Assembly: GCA_900472925.1 (NCBI GenBank)
Contig: UCJU01000015.1
Span: 43,336 to 107,335, forward strand
Source of the DNA: Hyphomicrobiales bacterium
Lineage (GTDB): Bacteria; Pseudomonadota; Alphaproteobacteria; Rhizobiales; Rhizobiaceae
Direction: 5' to 3'
DNA: 64,000 bases
The translations under genes were made by a program, and so were the position numbers. Below are positions 1 through 8,934 of this stretch, in pieces. Every line of letters starts with the position of its first letter. The first letter of the stretch is position 1. Below the pieces are notes generated by a model. That model saw only the letters and a program-made list of their open reading frames with translations. It was not told where the DNA came from and searched no databases.

Positions 1-655
1 CGTGCTGCGGGATGGGCCGATCATGGCGGCGGTGGATGAATGCAAGATCACCATCCACGGTCATGGCGGGCATGGAGCAGAACCGCAGACCGCTCTCGAT
101 CCAATCGTCGCAGGTGCCAGTATCATTATGGCGCTACAGACAATCGTCTCGCGCAACATTCACCCCTTGACCCCGACGGTGGTGACGGTGGGTGCGTTTC
201 ACGCGGGTGTGGCCAGCAACGTCATCCCTGAAACAGCAGAGATGCTGCTGACGATCCGCTCGTTTGATGCCGATGCGAGAGATGAGTTGGAAAAGCGGAT
301 TTGTCTGATCGCGCAAGGCCAGGCGGCCAGCTATGGAATGAGCGTGACGCTGGATTATCAGCGTGGTTACAACCCGACTGTCAATCACAAGGCCGAAACG
401 GACTATATCGCAGGTCTGGCGGCGCGATTTGCCGGAGCCGACAAAGTTATCGAAATGCCGAGACCGACGATGGGTGCGGAAGATTTTGCCTATATGCTGG
501 AAGAGCGCCCGGGCGCATATTTCTTTCTTGGCACCAAACGGACCGACAACGATCCGTCGTTGCACCACCCGAAATTTGACTTCAACGATGACATCCTGCC
601 AATCGGAACGTCGTTCTGGGTGGAGCTCGCGGAAGATTATTTGAAACTTGCCTGA
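1..655 (+). CDS. M20 family amidohydrolase (hippurate hydrolase-like), 5' truncated
   Basis: This is the C-terminal 217 residues of an M20 peptidase of the hippurate hydrolase / N-acyl-amino-acid amidohydrolase group, which remove an acyl group from N-acylated amino acids in the cytoplasm. The dimerisation domain opens with the family motif GHGGHGAEP. The C-terminal catalytic part shows GAEDFAYM and the metal-binding histidine region LHHPKFDFND just before the stop. The frame is open through base 1, so the N-terminal metal ligands lie outside the window. Substrate cannot be told from sequence. The 3' end is followed by a hairpin at 669-690. Confidence 0.9.
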   Translation, partial: VLRDGPIMAAVDECKITIHGHGGHGAEPQTALDPIVAGASIIMALQTIVSRNIHPLTPTVVTVGAFHAGVASNVIPETAEMLLTIRSFDADARDELEKRICLIAQGQAASYGMSVTLDYQRGYNPTVNHKAETDYIAGLAARFAGADKVIEMPRPTMGAEDFAYMLEERPGAYFFLGTKRTDNDPSLHHPKFDFNDDILPIGTSFWVELAEDYLKLA

Positions 656-668
656 TGGCTCGAGCGAC

Positions 669-690
669 AAGGTCGGTCATGGCCGACCTT
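669..690. terminator. Hairpin between two convergent genes
   Basis: An 8-bp perfect stem AAGGTCGG/CCGACCTT encloses a 6-nt loop, between the ends of the M20 gene and the small minus-strand gene. No clear T-run follows on either side, so it is a weak candidate terminator. Confidence 0.4.
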
Positions 691-702
691 GGTTACGGAC
701 GA

Positions 703-846
703 TCAGGGCACCAGTCCGAAGATGACTGCGCCGACGAAACCGAAGCAGACGGTGACCATCACTGCGTGAAGTGCAACCTGCCAGCTTTTGGGCGCAGCGG
801 ATGATGGCGCAAAATCTCTGATTTTTCCGGCTTTGGAATAAGACAT
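703..846 (-). CDS. 47-residue single-pass membrane peptide
   Basis: This short gene reads MSYSKAGKIRDFAPSS at the N terminus, then has a hydrophobic segment (about residues 25-46, rich in V, F, G, A and L) that ends at the C terminus in GLVP. The start ATG is preceded by a strong ribosome binding site, GGGAGGG, about 6 nt upstream. The basic N-terminal half followed by a membrane helix suggests a small inner-membrane protein with its N terminus in the cytoplasm. I do not recognise the family. It fills a gap that otherwise has no gene, and its initiation signal is better than that of many larger genes nearby. Confidence 0.65.
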   Translation of the reverse strand: MSYSKAGKIRDFAPSSAAPKSWQVALHAVMVTVCFGFVGAVIFGLVP

Positions 847-1074
847 CGAACCCTCCCTTGTTGACACATCAACCGGCAGACCGGCTGTTTGGCTATAAGT
901 CTCAGAGTATCGCTATTTTCGAGTCATTCTGTAGAGAGGATTTTCCATAAGTTGCCGCAATCGGAGAAAATACTGATCGCCACTTGCCTCCCAACAGGCA
1001 CCGATCTACCGATTTGTTAACGTTCAACGCGCAGCGACCCTTCCGGTTCAACACAAAATTAACGGCGACACGAT
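847..1074. other. Intergenic region before the FAD oxidoreductase gene
   Basis: This carries the divergent start regions of the 47-residue peptide gene (minus) and the FAD oxidoreductase gene (plus). Apart from the ribosome binding site of the peptide I see no recognisable operator, RNA gene or repeat. Confidence 0.4.
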
Positions 1075-2175
1075 TTGGCAGATACAGACGTCATGATCAT
1101 CGGTGCGGGTGTCGTCGGTCTTGCGGTTGCGCGGCAACTGGCGATGACAGGTCTGTCGGTGATTATTCTGGAAAAGGAAAGCGAGTTCGGCAGCCACACC
1201 TCGTCGCGCAACAGCGAGGTCATCCACGCAGGTCTCTACTATCCAAAGGGAAGTCTGAAAGCGCAACTGTGTGTCGAGGGAAGACGGCAGCTTTACGATT
1301 TCTGCAAAACCCACGGCGTTGGTCATCGCCGCTGCGGCAAGCTGATTGTCGCCACCAGCGATGATGACATCGCGCTTCTGGAAGATCTGAAACGACGCGG
1401 CATGGAGAACGGCTGCGAAGATCTGGTCATGATCGACGGGCAGGCGGCGCGGGCCATGGAGCCTGCACTTTCCTGCAAAGCGGCCCTGTTTTCTCCATCA
1501 ACCGGTATCATCGACAGCCATGCCTATATGCTGGCGCTGCTGGGTGGTGCGGAGGATGCGGGTGCCTTGGTCGCCTATCGTGCTCCGTTTCTGAGAGCAG
1601 ACAGCACCGCTGGCGGCTTTGAGGTTTTCGTCGGCGGCACGGAGCCCATACAACTGCGTTGCCGATATCTGATCAATGCTGCGGGGCTCTATGCGCCTTC
1701 GGTTGCCGGATCGATCGAGGGGCTTTCAGAGGACCATGTGCCGGTTGGCCGTTTTGCCAAGGGTTCATATTTTTCGTTGTCGGGAAAATCACCCTTTTCA
1801 CGGTTGATCTATCCGGCACCCCACAGCCATGGCCTTGGTGTTCACCTGACGCTCGACCTCGGTGGGCAGGCGCGGTTCGGTCCCGATATCGAGTGGGTCG
1901 AGGAGATCGACTATGCCGTCGATCCCGGTCGCTCACAAGGGTTCGATGCGGCTATTCGGCGATACTGGCCTGACATGCCCGACAACGCGCTTTCACCGGC
2001 CTATTCGGGCATCCGTCCAAAAATCTCAGGCCCTGACGATCCCGCAATGGATTTTCGTATCGATGGTTTCGAGGTCCATGGCGTCAAAGGGCTTGTCAAT
2101 CTGTTCGGGATCGAAAGCCCGGGGCTCACGGCATCGATAGCGATTGCGCAGGAGGTCTCTCGCCATCTCGCCTAA
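1075..2175 (+). CDS. NAD(P)/FAD-dependent oxidoreductase, L-2-hydroxyglutarate oxidase-like
   Basis: The protein is a 366-residue DAO-type flavoenzyme. The N terminus has the FAD-binding Rossmann motif G10-A-G-V-V-G15, followed by SRNSEVIHAGLYYP, a signature shared with L-2-hydroxyglutarate oxidase (LhgO/YgaF). It therefore probably oxidises a 2-hydroxy acid, or a related amino or hydroxy compound, using bound FAD. It is shorter than E. coli LhgO (about 420 residues), so the exact substrate is an inference. I start it at the TTG at 1075; the in-frame ATG at 1093 would leave only three residues before GAGVVG. The 3' end overlaps the convergent dehydratase gene by 4 bp. Confidence 0.8.
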   Translation: MADTDVMIIGAGVVGLAVARQLAMTGLSVIILEKESEFGSHTSSRNSEVIHAGLYYPKGSLKAQLCVEGRRQLYDFCKTHGVGHRRCGKLIVATSDDDIALLEDLKRRGMENGCEDLVMIDGQAARAMEPALSCKAALFSPSTGIIDSHAYMLALLGGAEDAGALVAYRAPFLRADSTAGGFEVFVGGTEPIQLRCRYLINAAGLYAPSVAGSIEGLSEDHVPVGRFAKGSYFSLSGKSPFSRLIYPAPHSHGLGVHLTLDLGGQARFGPDIEWVEEIDYAVDPGRSQGFDAAIRRYWPDMPDNALSPAYSGIRPKISGPDDPAMDFRIDGFEVHGVKGLVNLFGIESPGLTASIAIAQEVSRHLA

Positions 2176-3149
2176 TCCTTATAACGCGAAAGCGCCGATG
2201 CCATGATGTCAGGGTCGACATTTCCGCCCGACGCTATGGCGATGATCGTGTCCGTTTCAAACTCTTCGCCATGAAACAGAGCAGCGGCCAGTGCGACCGC
2301 CCCACCGGGCTCGACAACGATTTTCAGCCGCAGGAATGCCAACACCATGGCGCGCAGGGCTTCGTCCTCTGACACCGCGATGCCTTTGCCGCATCGGTTC
2401 ATCATGATCGGAAAGGTGATGTTGCCCGGCTGCGGCGTGATGATCGCATCGCATATGGAGCCGGGGAGGGCGGCGTTGCGTTCGATTTTTCCCGATGCCA
2501 GCGAACGGGCGACATCATCGAAGTTTTCCGGCTCGCAGGTTCTGACGGTGTAGCCAGGGGCCTTGGCCTGCAAGGCCAGCGCCACGCCGGAGGTGAGGCC
2601 GCCGCCGCCACAGGGAACAAGGACGTCGGCCGCGGTGATGCCCAGTTGCTGTCCCTGCTCAGCGATTTCCAGGCCCACGGTTCCCTGACCGGCAATGACC
2701 AGAGGTTCATCGAAGGGCCGGATCAATGTCAGGCCGCGTTCCTGCGACAGCCGGGCGCCGATGGCATCACGATCCTCGGTGGCGCGGTCGAACAAAACCA
2801 CCTCGGCTCCGTAGGCCTTGGTGTTTTCAATTTTGATCGCGGGGGCATCGTGCGGCATGATGATAACGGAGGGAACGCCGTGCAGCGCTGCGGCAAGCGC
2901 CACGCCCTGCGCGTGGTTGCCCGAGGAAAATGCGATGACGCCGCGCTGGCGAACATTCGGTTCAAGCGCCGATACGGCAGACCAGCCGCCACGAAACTTG
3001 AAGGAACCGGTCCGTTGCAGGCATTCCGCCTTCACGAAAATCTTGCGTCCGGCAATCTCGTCCAGAAAAGGGGATGACAGCAAAGGCGTGCGGACCGCCT
3101 CCGACCCAATACGCTGGCGTGCTGCCTCGATCATCGAAATATCTGTCAT
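2172..3149 (-). CDS. Threonine/serine dehydratase (PLP-dependent)
   Basis: This is a 325-residue fold-type II PLP enzyme of the serine/threonine dehydratase family, which deaminates L-threonine or L-serine to the 2-oxo acid and ammonia. The PLP lysine lies in SFKFRGG (K51), the asparagine loop is SSGNHAQG, and the phosphate-binding glycine loop is PCGGGGL. It lacks the C-terminal ACT-like regulatory domain of biosynthetic IlvA, so it looks like a catabolic dehydratase, or possibly a racemase of the same fold. The start ATG has AGGGAC a few bases upstream. The aldehyde dehydrogenase terminator at 3213-3243 lies just upstream, so this gene is probably transcribed alone. Confidence 0.87.
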   Translation of the reverse strand: MTDISMIEAARQRIGSEAVRTPLLSSPFLDEIAGRKIFVKAECLQRTGSFKFRGGWSAVSALEPNVRQRGVIAFSSGNHAQGVALAAALHGVPSVIIMPHDAPAIKIENTKAYGAEVVLFDRATEDRDAIGARLSQERGLTLIRPFDEPLVIAGQGTVGLEIAEQGQQLGITAADVLVPCGGGGLTSGVALALQAKAPGYTVRTCEPENFDDVARSLASGKIERNAALPGSICDAIITPQPGNITFPIMMNRCGKGIAVSEDEALRAMVLAFLRLKIVVEPGGAVALAAALFHGEEFETDTIIAIASGGNVDPDIMASALSRYKD

Positions 3150-3212
3150 TCTGTCCCTGTTTTCCGACGCAGTTGAGCCTGCAGCATAGGCGGAAAGAAC
3201 CCCGTAAAAAAA

Positions 3213-3243
3213 GCAAAAAAAATCCCCGGACAGTGCCGGGGAT
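3213..3243 (-). terminator. Rho-independent terminator of the aldehyde dehydrogenase gene
   Basis: On the minus strand a perfect 8-bp stem ATCCCCGG/CCGGGGAT with a 6-nt loop is followed by a run of eight T. It lies 24 bp after the aldehyde dehydrogenase stop codon. Confidence 0.9.
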
Positions 3244-3266
3244 CGGTTTCTTTACAGCGAAAGACT

Positions 3267-4700
3267 TTATGCCAACGTGTAGGCGGTTTTTACCGTGGTG
3301 AAGAATTCGCTCGCATATTTGCCCTGTTCGCGCGGGCCGAAGGAAGATGCCTTGCGACCACCGAACGGGACGTGGAAATCGACGCCGGCCGTTGGCAGGT
3401 TGACCATGACCATACCGGCTTCGGCATTGCGCTTGAAGTGGGTCGCATGTTTCAGGCTGGTGGTGGCGATGCCGGAGGAGAGACCGAATGGCGTGTCGTT
3501 GGCGACCGCCAGCGCCTCGTCATAATCCTTGACGCGAATGACGGCTGCGACAGGTCCGAAGATTTCCTCCTGCGAAATGCGCATGCTGTTGGTAGCTTCG
3601 GTAAACAGCGTCGGCTGAAGGAAGAAGCCGGGTGTTTCGCGCTTGAGGAGTTCGCCACCGAACGCAACTTTTGCGCCTTCCTTTTTGCCGATCTCGATGT
3701 AGTCGGTGTCCTGCTTCAGCTGCTTTTCATCCACGACCGGGCCGACATGGGTTTCCTTGTCCATGGCGTGGCCGACATTGATCTTGGCCAGACGCTCGGT
3801 CATGGCTGCAACGAACTTGTCGTGGATCCCTTCGGTGACGATAATGCGCGACGAGGCCGTGCAGCGCTGTCCGGTGGAATAGAAGCCGGAATTTGCGGCT
3901 GCTTCCACAGCGACGTTCAGATCGGCATCGTCAAGCACCACGAACGGGTTCTTGCCGCCCATTTCCAGCTGGAATTTGCGGTTGAACGGCAGCGACGATG
4001 CGGCGACGCGCTGGCCGGTGCCGGTGGAGCCGGTAAAGGTGATACCGGAGAGGTGCGGGCTGTCGAGCATGGCCTGACCGACGACCGAGCCGCGACCCAT
4101 GACGAGGTTCAGAACGCCCTTCGGCAGACCGGCGCGGTGCAGAATATCAACGATGGCCCATGAGCAGCCAGGAACGAGATCGGCTGGCTTGAAGACAATG
4201 GTGTTGCCGTAGCAAAGCGCCGGTGCAATCTTCCATGCCGGAATGGCAATCGGGAAATTCCATGGGGTGATGATGCCGATGACGCCCAGCGGCTCGCGGG
4301 TGACTTCGACGCCGATGTTGGGACGGGCCGAGGGAATGACTTCGCCAGCAAGGCGCAGCGCTTCGCCTGCGAAGAAATCGAAGATCTGCGCGGCGCGGAT
4401 GGTTTCACCGATGCCTTCGGCCAGAACCTTGCCCTCTTCTCGGGCCAGAAGCGCGCCAAGCTCTTCCTTGCGAGCGAGAATTTCGTCCGCGGTCTTTTTC
4501 AGGATCGCGTGGCGTTCCAGAATACCGGAGCGCGACCAGGCCGGGAAGGCAGCCTTGGCTGCGGCAATGGCCTGTTTTGCTTCTTCGACACCGGCCTGAG
4601 CATAAAGGCCGACGACCTCGTTCGTATCGGACGGATTGATGTTTTCCGAGCTGTCGGCTCCGATCCACTCGCCGTTGATGAGGTTCTGATGGATGGTCAT
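3267..4700 (-). CDS. Aldehyde dehydrogenase, alpha-ketoglutarate semialdehyde dehydrogenase-like
   Basis: This is a full-length 477-residue NAD(P)-dependent aldehyde dehydrogenase. It shows the Rossmann segment GFTGSTGTG (written here as ITFTGSTGTGQ), the general-base glutamate in LEMGGKNPF (E246) and the catalytic cysteine in GQRCTASSR (C280). Overall layout and length fit the alpha-ketoglutaric semialdehyde (2,5-dioxovalerate) dehydrogenase group of sugar and hydroxyproline catabolism, but related subfamilies cannot be excluded. I place the start at the ATG at 4700, which has AAAGGGAG about 8 nt upstream, rather than the longer frame from 4742. A terminator follows the gene and a dyad-rich region lies upstream at 4817-4863. 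Confidence 0.88.
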   Translation of the reverse strand: MTIHQNLINGEWIGADSSENINPSDTNEVVGLYAQAGVEEAKQAIAAAKAAFPAWSRSGILERHAILKKTADEILARKEELGALLAREEGKVLAEGIGETIRAAQIFDFFAGEALRLAGEVIPSARPNIGVEVTREPLGVIGIITPWNFPIAIPAWKIAPALCYGNTIVFKPADLVPGCSWAIVDILHRAGLPKGVLNLVMGRGSVVGQAMLDSPHLSGITFTGSTGTGQRVAASSLPFNRKFQLEMGGKNPFVVLDDADLNVAVEAAANSGFYSTGQRCTASSRIIVTEGIHDKFVAAMTERLAKINVGHAMDKETHVGPVVDEKQLKQDTDYIEIGKKEGAKVAFGGELLKRETPGFFLQPTLFTEATNSMRISQEEIFGPVAAVIRVKDYDEALAVANDTPFGLSSGIATTSLKHATHFKRNAEAGMVMVNLPTAGVDFHVPFGGRKASSFGPREQGKYASEFFTTVKTAYTLA

Positions 4701-4816
4701 TGAGATACTCCCTTTGGCGCTGAAGCGGCCTGTTTGCGCCACCTCGCTCGTTATGGAACGACCTTTCGGTCATCGATTTATGACGTTGCACTGAAACAGG
4801 GTGCCACGAAGTCGGC

Positions 4817-4863
4817 GGCGACTTTATGTCATACTATCTGTTGAAGAAAGTCGCCATATGACA
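4817..4863. promoter_or_regulatory. Nested inverted repeats, probable operator
   Basis: Two interleaved inverted repeats lie 117-163 bp upstream of the aldehyde dehydrogenase start: GGCGACTTT (4817-4825) with AAAGTCGCC (4847-4855), and TGTCAT (4827-4832) with ATGACA (4858-4863). All arms are perfect. The arrangement suggests a binding site for a dimeric regulator, but no regulator gene is adjacent and the factor is unknown. Confidence 0.45.
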
Positions 4864-4929
4864 AGGATCGCAAATAATTCCATCTGAAGCGCCGATGGCC
4901 TCGCTTGCGATGAGGCGGTCATCTCGGCC

Positions 4930-5820
4930 CTAGCGTTCGCGGCTGTTCAGCTTCTCCAAATAGAGCAGAATGCCGCTGTGATCGATATCGGCGCCGCCGT
5001 CGTTGACGAAATCATCGAACGCCTGCGTGATCTTTTGCGTCAGCGGCAAATCCAGCGACAGGTCTTTCGCTGTCGCCAGTACGCCATTCAAATCCTTGAG
5101 CTGAAACTTGGATGGACCGCCTGGCGTGAAATCGCGTTTCACCATGCGTTCGCCATGCAGTTCCAGTATCCGGCTTTCGGCAAAACCGCCCCTGATGGCA
5201 TTGCGGAAACCCTCGCGGGATGCGCCACCGGCTTCTACCAGCATCATCGCCTCGGCAACCGCGCCGATCGTAATGGCGACGATCTGCTGATTGGCCAGCT
5301 TGCACAATTGCCCGGCGCCGGATGGACCGACATAGGTCAACCTGCCCATGGCGGCAAAGACATCGGAGAGGCTGGAGATCACGGCCTCATCGCCGCCTGC
5401 CATAATGGCAAGTGTGCCAGCCGCTGCGCCGACGACACCACCGGACACCGGTGCATCGATGTGATGAATGCCCAATGCCTTGAGCTTCTCTGCATGCTCG
5501 CGCGCAATAGGTGGCGCAATCGAACTGCTGTCGATGACGATTGCGTCCTTATCGAGCGTTTGTGCCACGCCAGCATCGAAAAGCACGTCGTGCACGGCCT
5601 TGCCATCGCTCAACATGGTGATGACGATATCGGCGCCTTTTGCGGCCTCTGGCGGTGAAGCGGCGAGTACGGCGCCGTCGGCTACCAGCGCCTGCGCCTT
5701 TTCGGCGCTACGGTTCCAGACCCGAACGCTAAATCCGGCTTTCAACAGGTTGCGCGCCATCGGCCCGCCCATCAATCCGGTGCCGATAAAGGCGATGACG
5801 CTGCGTTTTGAAGTGTCCAT
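4930..5820 (-). CDS. NAD(P)-dependent beta-hydroxyacid dehydrogenase (3-hydroxyisobutyrate dehydrogenase family)
   Basis: The 296-residue protein begins with the NAD(P)-binding motif GTGLMGGPMARN (G13-x-G15-x-x-G18). It has the family substrate loop DAPVSGGVVGA and the catalytic-lysine region GAGQLCKLANQ. Members oxidise 3-hydroxyisobutyrate or reduce tartronate semialdehyde (GarR); the sequence alone does not separate these. I chose the ATG at 5820 because it has GGGAGGA about 8 nt upstream; an in-frame ATG at 5853 would add 11 residues. The aldehyde dehydrogenase gene lies downstream on the same strand, so a shared catabolic role is plausible. Confidence 0.85.
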   Translation of the reverse strand: MDTSKRSVIAFIGTGLMGGPMARNLLKAGFSVRVWNRSAEKAQALVADGAVLAASPPEAAKGADIVITMLSDGKAVHDVLFDAGVAQTLDKDAIVIDSSSIAPPIAREHAEKLKALGIHHIDAPVSGGVVGAAAGTLAIMAGGDEAVISSLSDVFAAMGRLTYVGPSGAGQLCKLANQQIVAITIGAVAEAMMLVEAGGASREGFRNAIRGGFAESRILELHGERMVKRDFTPGGPSKFQLKDLNGVLATAKDLSLDLPLTQKITQAFDDFVNDGGADIDHSGILLYLEKLNSRER

Positions 5821-5901
5821 CTCGGTTTCCTCCCGTCCCTCCACTGTGCACATTAATGCACTGTCAGAAAGCGGGTTTGGGGCCAGAACCGTTCGCGACC
5901 A

Positions 5902-5934
5902 TAAAAATACCCGGCAGCTGCGAAACTACCGGGT
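5902..5934 (-). terminator. Rho-independent terminator of acsA
   Basis: On the minus strand the stem ACCCGGTAG/CTGCCGGGT (one G-T wobble) with an 8-nt loop is followed by ATTTTTATGG. It lies 28 bp after the acsA stop codon. Confidence 0.85.
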
Positions 5935-5961
5935 CTTTTATCGCTCCTCGCCTGCCGCAGC

Positions 5962-7920
5962 TTAAGCTGCTGCGGCCTTGTTCTGCCTGTTTTCGATGAG
6001 ATCATCGACCACGGCGGGATCGGCGAGTGTGGACGTATCGCCCAGCGCGCTAAAATCATCTTCGGCGATCTTGCGCAGGATGCGGCGCATGATCTTGCCG
6101 GACCGTGTCTTGGGCAGGCCGGGCGAGAACTGGATCTTGTCAGGCGTGGCGACAGGGCCGATTTCGTTGCGGACGTGCTTGACGAGTTCTGCGCGCAGGG
6201 CATCGTCACCCGTCTGTCCCGCCATCAGCGTGACATAGCAGTAGATGCCCTGTCCCTTGATGGAATGCGGGTAGCCGACGACCGCGGCTTCGGAGACGAG
6301 ATTGTGCGAGACGAGTGCCGATTCCACCTCAGCCGTGCCCAAGCGGTGGCCGGATACGTTGAGAACGTCATCCACGCGACCGGTGATCCAATAATACCCA
6401 TCCTCATCGCGACGGCAGCCATCGCCCGTGAAGTACTTGCCCTTGTAGGTGGAGAAGTAGGTCTCGATGAAGCGCTTGTGATCGCCGTAGACGGTACGCG
6501 ATTGTCCTGGCCAGCTGTCTGTGATGCAAAGGTTGCCATCGGCCGCACCCTCCAGCACATTACCCTCTGCATCGACCAGTTCAGGCTGGACACCGAAGAA
6601 GGGTCGTGTGGCCGAGCCGGGCTTGAGATCGGTGGCACCCGGCAGTGGCGTGATCAGAATGCCGCCGGTTTCCGTCTGCCACCACGTATCGACAATCGGG
6701 CTCTTATCCTCGCCCACCACATGGTAATACCATTCCCAGGCCTCCGGGTTGATCGGCTCACCCACGGTGCCGAGCAGGCGCAGGCTGGAGCGCGACGAAC
6801 GTTTTACGAATTCGTCGCCAGCCCCCATCAGCGAGCGAAGGGCCGTCGGTGCGGTATAGAAGATATTGACCTGATGCTTGTCGATGACCTCCCAGAAGCG
6901 ACCCTGATCTGGAAAGTTCGGGACGCCTTCGAACATGACGGTCGTGGCACAATTGGCCAGCGGTCCATAGACGATATAGGAGTGGCCCGTCACCCAGCCG
7001 ACATCGGCGGTACACCAGTAGATGTCGCCATCATGATAATCGAAGACATATTCATGTGTCATCGACACATAGACCAGATAGCCGCCGGTCGTGTGCAGCA
7101 CGCCCTTCGGTTTGCCGGTGGAGCCTGACGTATAGAGAATGAAAAGCGGGTCTTCGGCCTTCATCCTGGCCGGCTCGCAATGCGGTTTCACCGACGCGAT
7201 TTCCTGATGATACCAGAGGTCACGGCCCGGCGCCCAGTTAGTCTTGCCACCGGTGCGGCGCACGACCAGCACCTTGTTGACGATAACATGCTGCTTGGCG
7301 GCAATATGGATCGCCTTGTCGGTGTTTTCCTTGAGCGGGATCGGCTTGCCACCGCGCACGCCCTCGTCACAGGTGATGACGAAGGTGGATTCGCAATCGA
7401 CGATCCGGCCCGCCAGCGCATCCGGTGAAAAACCACCGAAGACCACCGAATGCACGGCGCCGATGCGGGCGCAGGCCAGCATCGCATAGGTCGCCTCGGG
7501 GATCATCGGCATGTAGATGGTGACGCGATCGCCCTTCTTGACGCCGTGTTTCTTCATCACATTGGCCAGACGACACACCGCATCGTAGAGCTGGTTATAG
7601 GTGATCTTCTTGTCGATATAGGGATTGTCGCCTTCCCAGATGATTGCGGTGCGCTCACCGTGGGTTTTCAGGTGACGGTCGATGCAGTTGTACGAGACGT
7701 TCGTCAGCCCATCCTCGAACCACTTGATCGGCACCTTGCCCTTGAAAGAGGTGTTCTTGACCTTGGTATAGGGCTTGAACCAGTCGATCCGCTTGCCATG
7801 CTTGCCCCAGAATTTTTCAGGGTCCTCCACGCTTTCACCGTACCATTTCAGATAACGGTCATTGTCGATCAGCGTGTGCTTCTTTGCAGATTTCAGGACC
7901 GGGTAGACTTTGGCAGACAT
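5962..7920 (-). CDS. acsA: Acetyl-CoA synthetase (AMP-forming)
   Basis: This enzyme makes acetyl-CoA from acetate, ATP and CoA by way of acetyl-AMP. With the start at 7920 it is 652 residues, the same as E. coli Acs. The P-loop-like adenylate motif [11 protein letters not shown] is present, and the catalytic, acetylatable lysine of PKTRSGK falls at K609 as in E. coli. The start has GAGGAGG about 6 nt upstream; the open frame runs on to 7992 without a better site. It is monocistronic with its own terminator. The product feeds the phaA/phaB and TCA routes encoded elsewhere in the window. Confidence 0.97.
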   Translation of the reverse strand: MSAKVYPVLKSAKKHTLIDNDRYLKWYGESVEDPEKFWGKHGKRIDWFKPYTKVKNTSFKGKVPIKWFEDGLTNVSYNCIDRHLKTHGERTAIIWEGDNPYIDKKITYNQLYDAVCRLANVMKKHGVKKGDRVTIYMPMIPEATYAMLACARIGAVHSVVFGGFSPDALAGRIVDCESTFVITCDEGVRGGKPIPLKENTDKAIHIAAKQHVIVNKVLVVRRTGGKTNWAPGRDLWYHQEIASVKPHCEPARMKAEDPLFILYTSGSTGKPKGVLHTTGGYLVYVSMTHEYVFDYHDGDIYWCTADVGWVTGHSYIVYGPLANCATTVMFEGVPNFPDQGRFWEVIDKHQVNIFYTAPTALRSLMGAGDEFVKRSSRSSLRLLGTVGEPINPEAWEWYYHVVGEDKSPIVDTWWQTETGGILITPLPGATDLKPGSATRPFFGVQPELVDAEGNVLEGAADGNLCITDSWPGQSRTVYGDHKRFIETYFSTYKGKYFTGDGCRRDEDGYYWITGRVDDVLNVSGHRLGTAEVESALVSHNLVSEAAVVGYPHSIKGQGIYCYVTLMAGQTGDDALRAELVKHVRNEIGPVATPDKIQFSPGLPKTRSGKIMRRILRKIAEDDFSALGDTSTLADPAVVDDLIENRQNKAAAA

Positions 7921-8151
7921 GAATTCCTCCTCAGGCCGATTCGTCTTTGTGATGATTGGAAACTCCATTTTCCAGTCATGTGCAGAATTCATAGCAGTTC
8001 ATGGACATCCGGCAATTAGACAAAGGTCATTTCTTGCGCAAAGAATTGCAATTCTGATGCAATCCGGTTATAGAGCGGTCATATCCCGGAAATGAGTGGT
8101 TAACATCCACGTCCCGCGCCACCGGAGCGGACGGACAGAAGGACTGTATCT

Positions 8152-8853
8152 ATGGCTCAAACATTGCTCATGCCGAAAGCGACGGCCGTCTGGCTGGTGG
8201 ATAATACCGCATTGTCGTTCGAGCAGATCGCGACATTTTGCAAACTGCATCCGCTGGAAGTCAAGGCTATCGCCGACGGTGAAGCCGCGCAGGGCATCAA
8301 GGGTCTTGACCCTATCTCGACCGGACAGCTGTCGCGTGACGAAATCGAGCGCGCGGTTGCCAATCCCAACCACAAGATCAAGCTCTCCGAGCCGAAGGTC
8401 CGCGTTCCCGAATCCAAGCGTCGTGGACCGCGCTATACGCCGGTCTCGAAGCGTCAGGATCGCCCGAACGCCATTTTGTGGCTGGTCCGCAACCATGCCG
8501 AACTGAAGGACGCGCAGATTTCGCGTCTTGTCGGTACGACAAAGTCCACGATCGAACAGATCCGCGACCGCTCGCACTGGAATTCGGCCAACCTGACACC
8601 GATGGACCCGGTGACGCTTGGCCTGTGCAGCCAGATCGATCTTGATCTTGAAGTCGAACGCGCATCGCGTGGTCGTCCCCTTCCAACCCAGGAAGAGCTG
8701 GACGCGACGTTGCAGCCTGCTGCTGCAACCGAAGGTCTTGGTTACAAATACGAGCGCGAAGAAGAAAAAGAAATCGACGCGAATGCTGTTTTCGCCAAGC
8801 TCAGCTCTCTCAAGTCTACCCGCAAGGATGACGAAGAAGACGATAACTTCTGA
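8152..8853 (+). CDS. trcR: Cell cycle transcriptional regulator TrcR (DUF1013)
   Basis: This 233-residue protein belongs to the alphaproteobacterial DUF1013/TrcR family, linked to transcriptional control of the cell cycle. The N terminus (MAQTLLMPKATAVWLVDNT) is typical. Two helix-turn-helix-like segments are visible, around residues 20-45 (LSFEQIATFCKLHPLEVKAI) and 110-145 (LKDAQISRLVGTTKSTIEQI). The C terminus is acidic (EEEKEID, then DDEEDDNF). The start ATG has AAGGA 8 nt upstream. A strong bidirectional terminator at 8878-8907 separates it from the convergent glucan exporter gene. Target genes cannot be inferred here. Confidence 0.85.
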   Translation: MAQTLLMPKATAVWLVDNTALSFEQIATFCKLHPLEVKAIADGEAAQGIKGLDPISTGQLSRDEIERAVANPNHKIKLSEPKVRVPESKRRGPRYTPVSKRQDRPNAILWLVRNHAELKDAQISRLVGTTKSTIEQIRDRSHWNSANLTPMDPVTLGLCSQIDLDLEVERASRGRPLPTQEELDATLQPAAATEGLGYKYEREEEKEIDANAVFAKLSSLKSTRKDDEEDDNF

Positions 8854-8877
8854 TTTTAGTTATCAGTCCGAGATACG

Positions 8878-8907
8878 AAAAAGCCCCGGCATCGACCGGG
8901 GCTTTTT
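8878..8907. terminator. Bidirectional Rho-independent terminator
   Basis: A perfect stem AAAAAGCCCCGG/CCGGGGCTTTTT with a 6-nt loop serves trcR on the plus strand and the glucan exporter gene on the minus strand. Confidence 0.92.
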
Positions 8908-8934
8908 GTTGATCAGGTTATTTCTTAGAAACCT

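Noticed and set aside
3372..4163. 263-residue plus-strand ORF opposite the aldehyde dehydrogenase gene
   Set aside because: Shadow frame; the aldehyde dehydrogenase catalytic motifs on the other strand leave no room for doubt.
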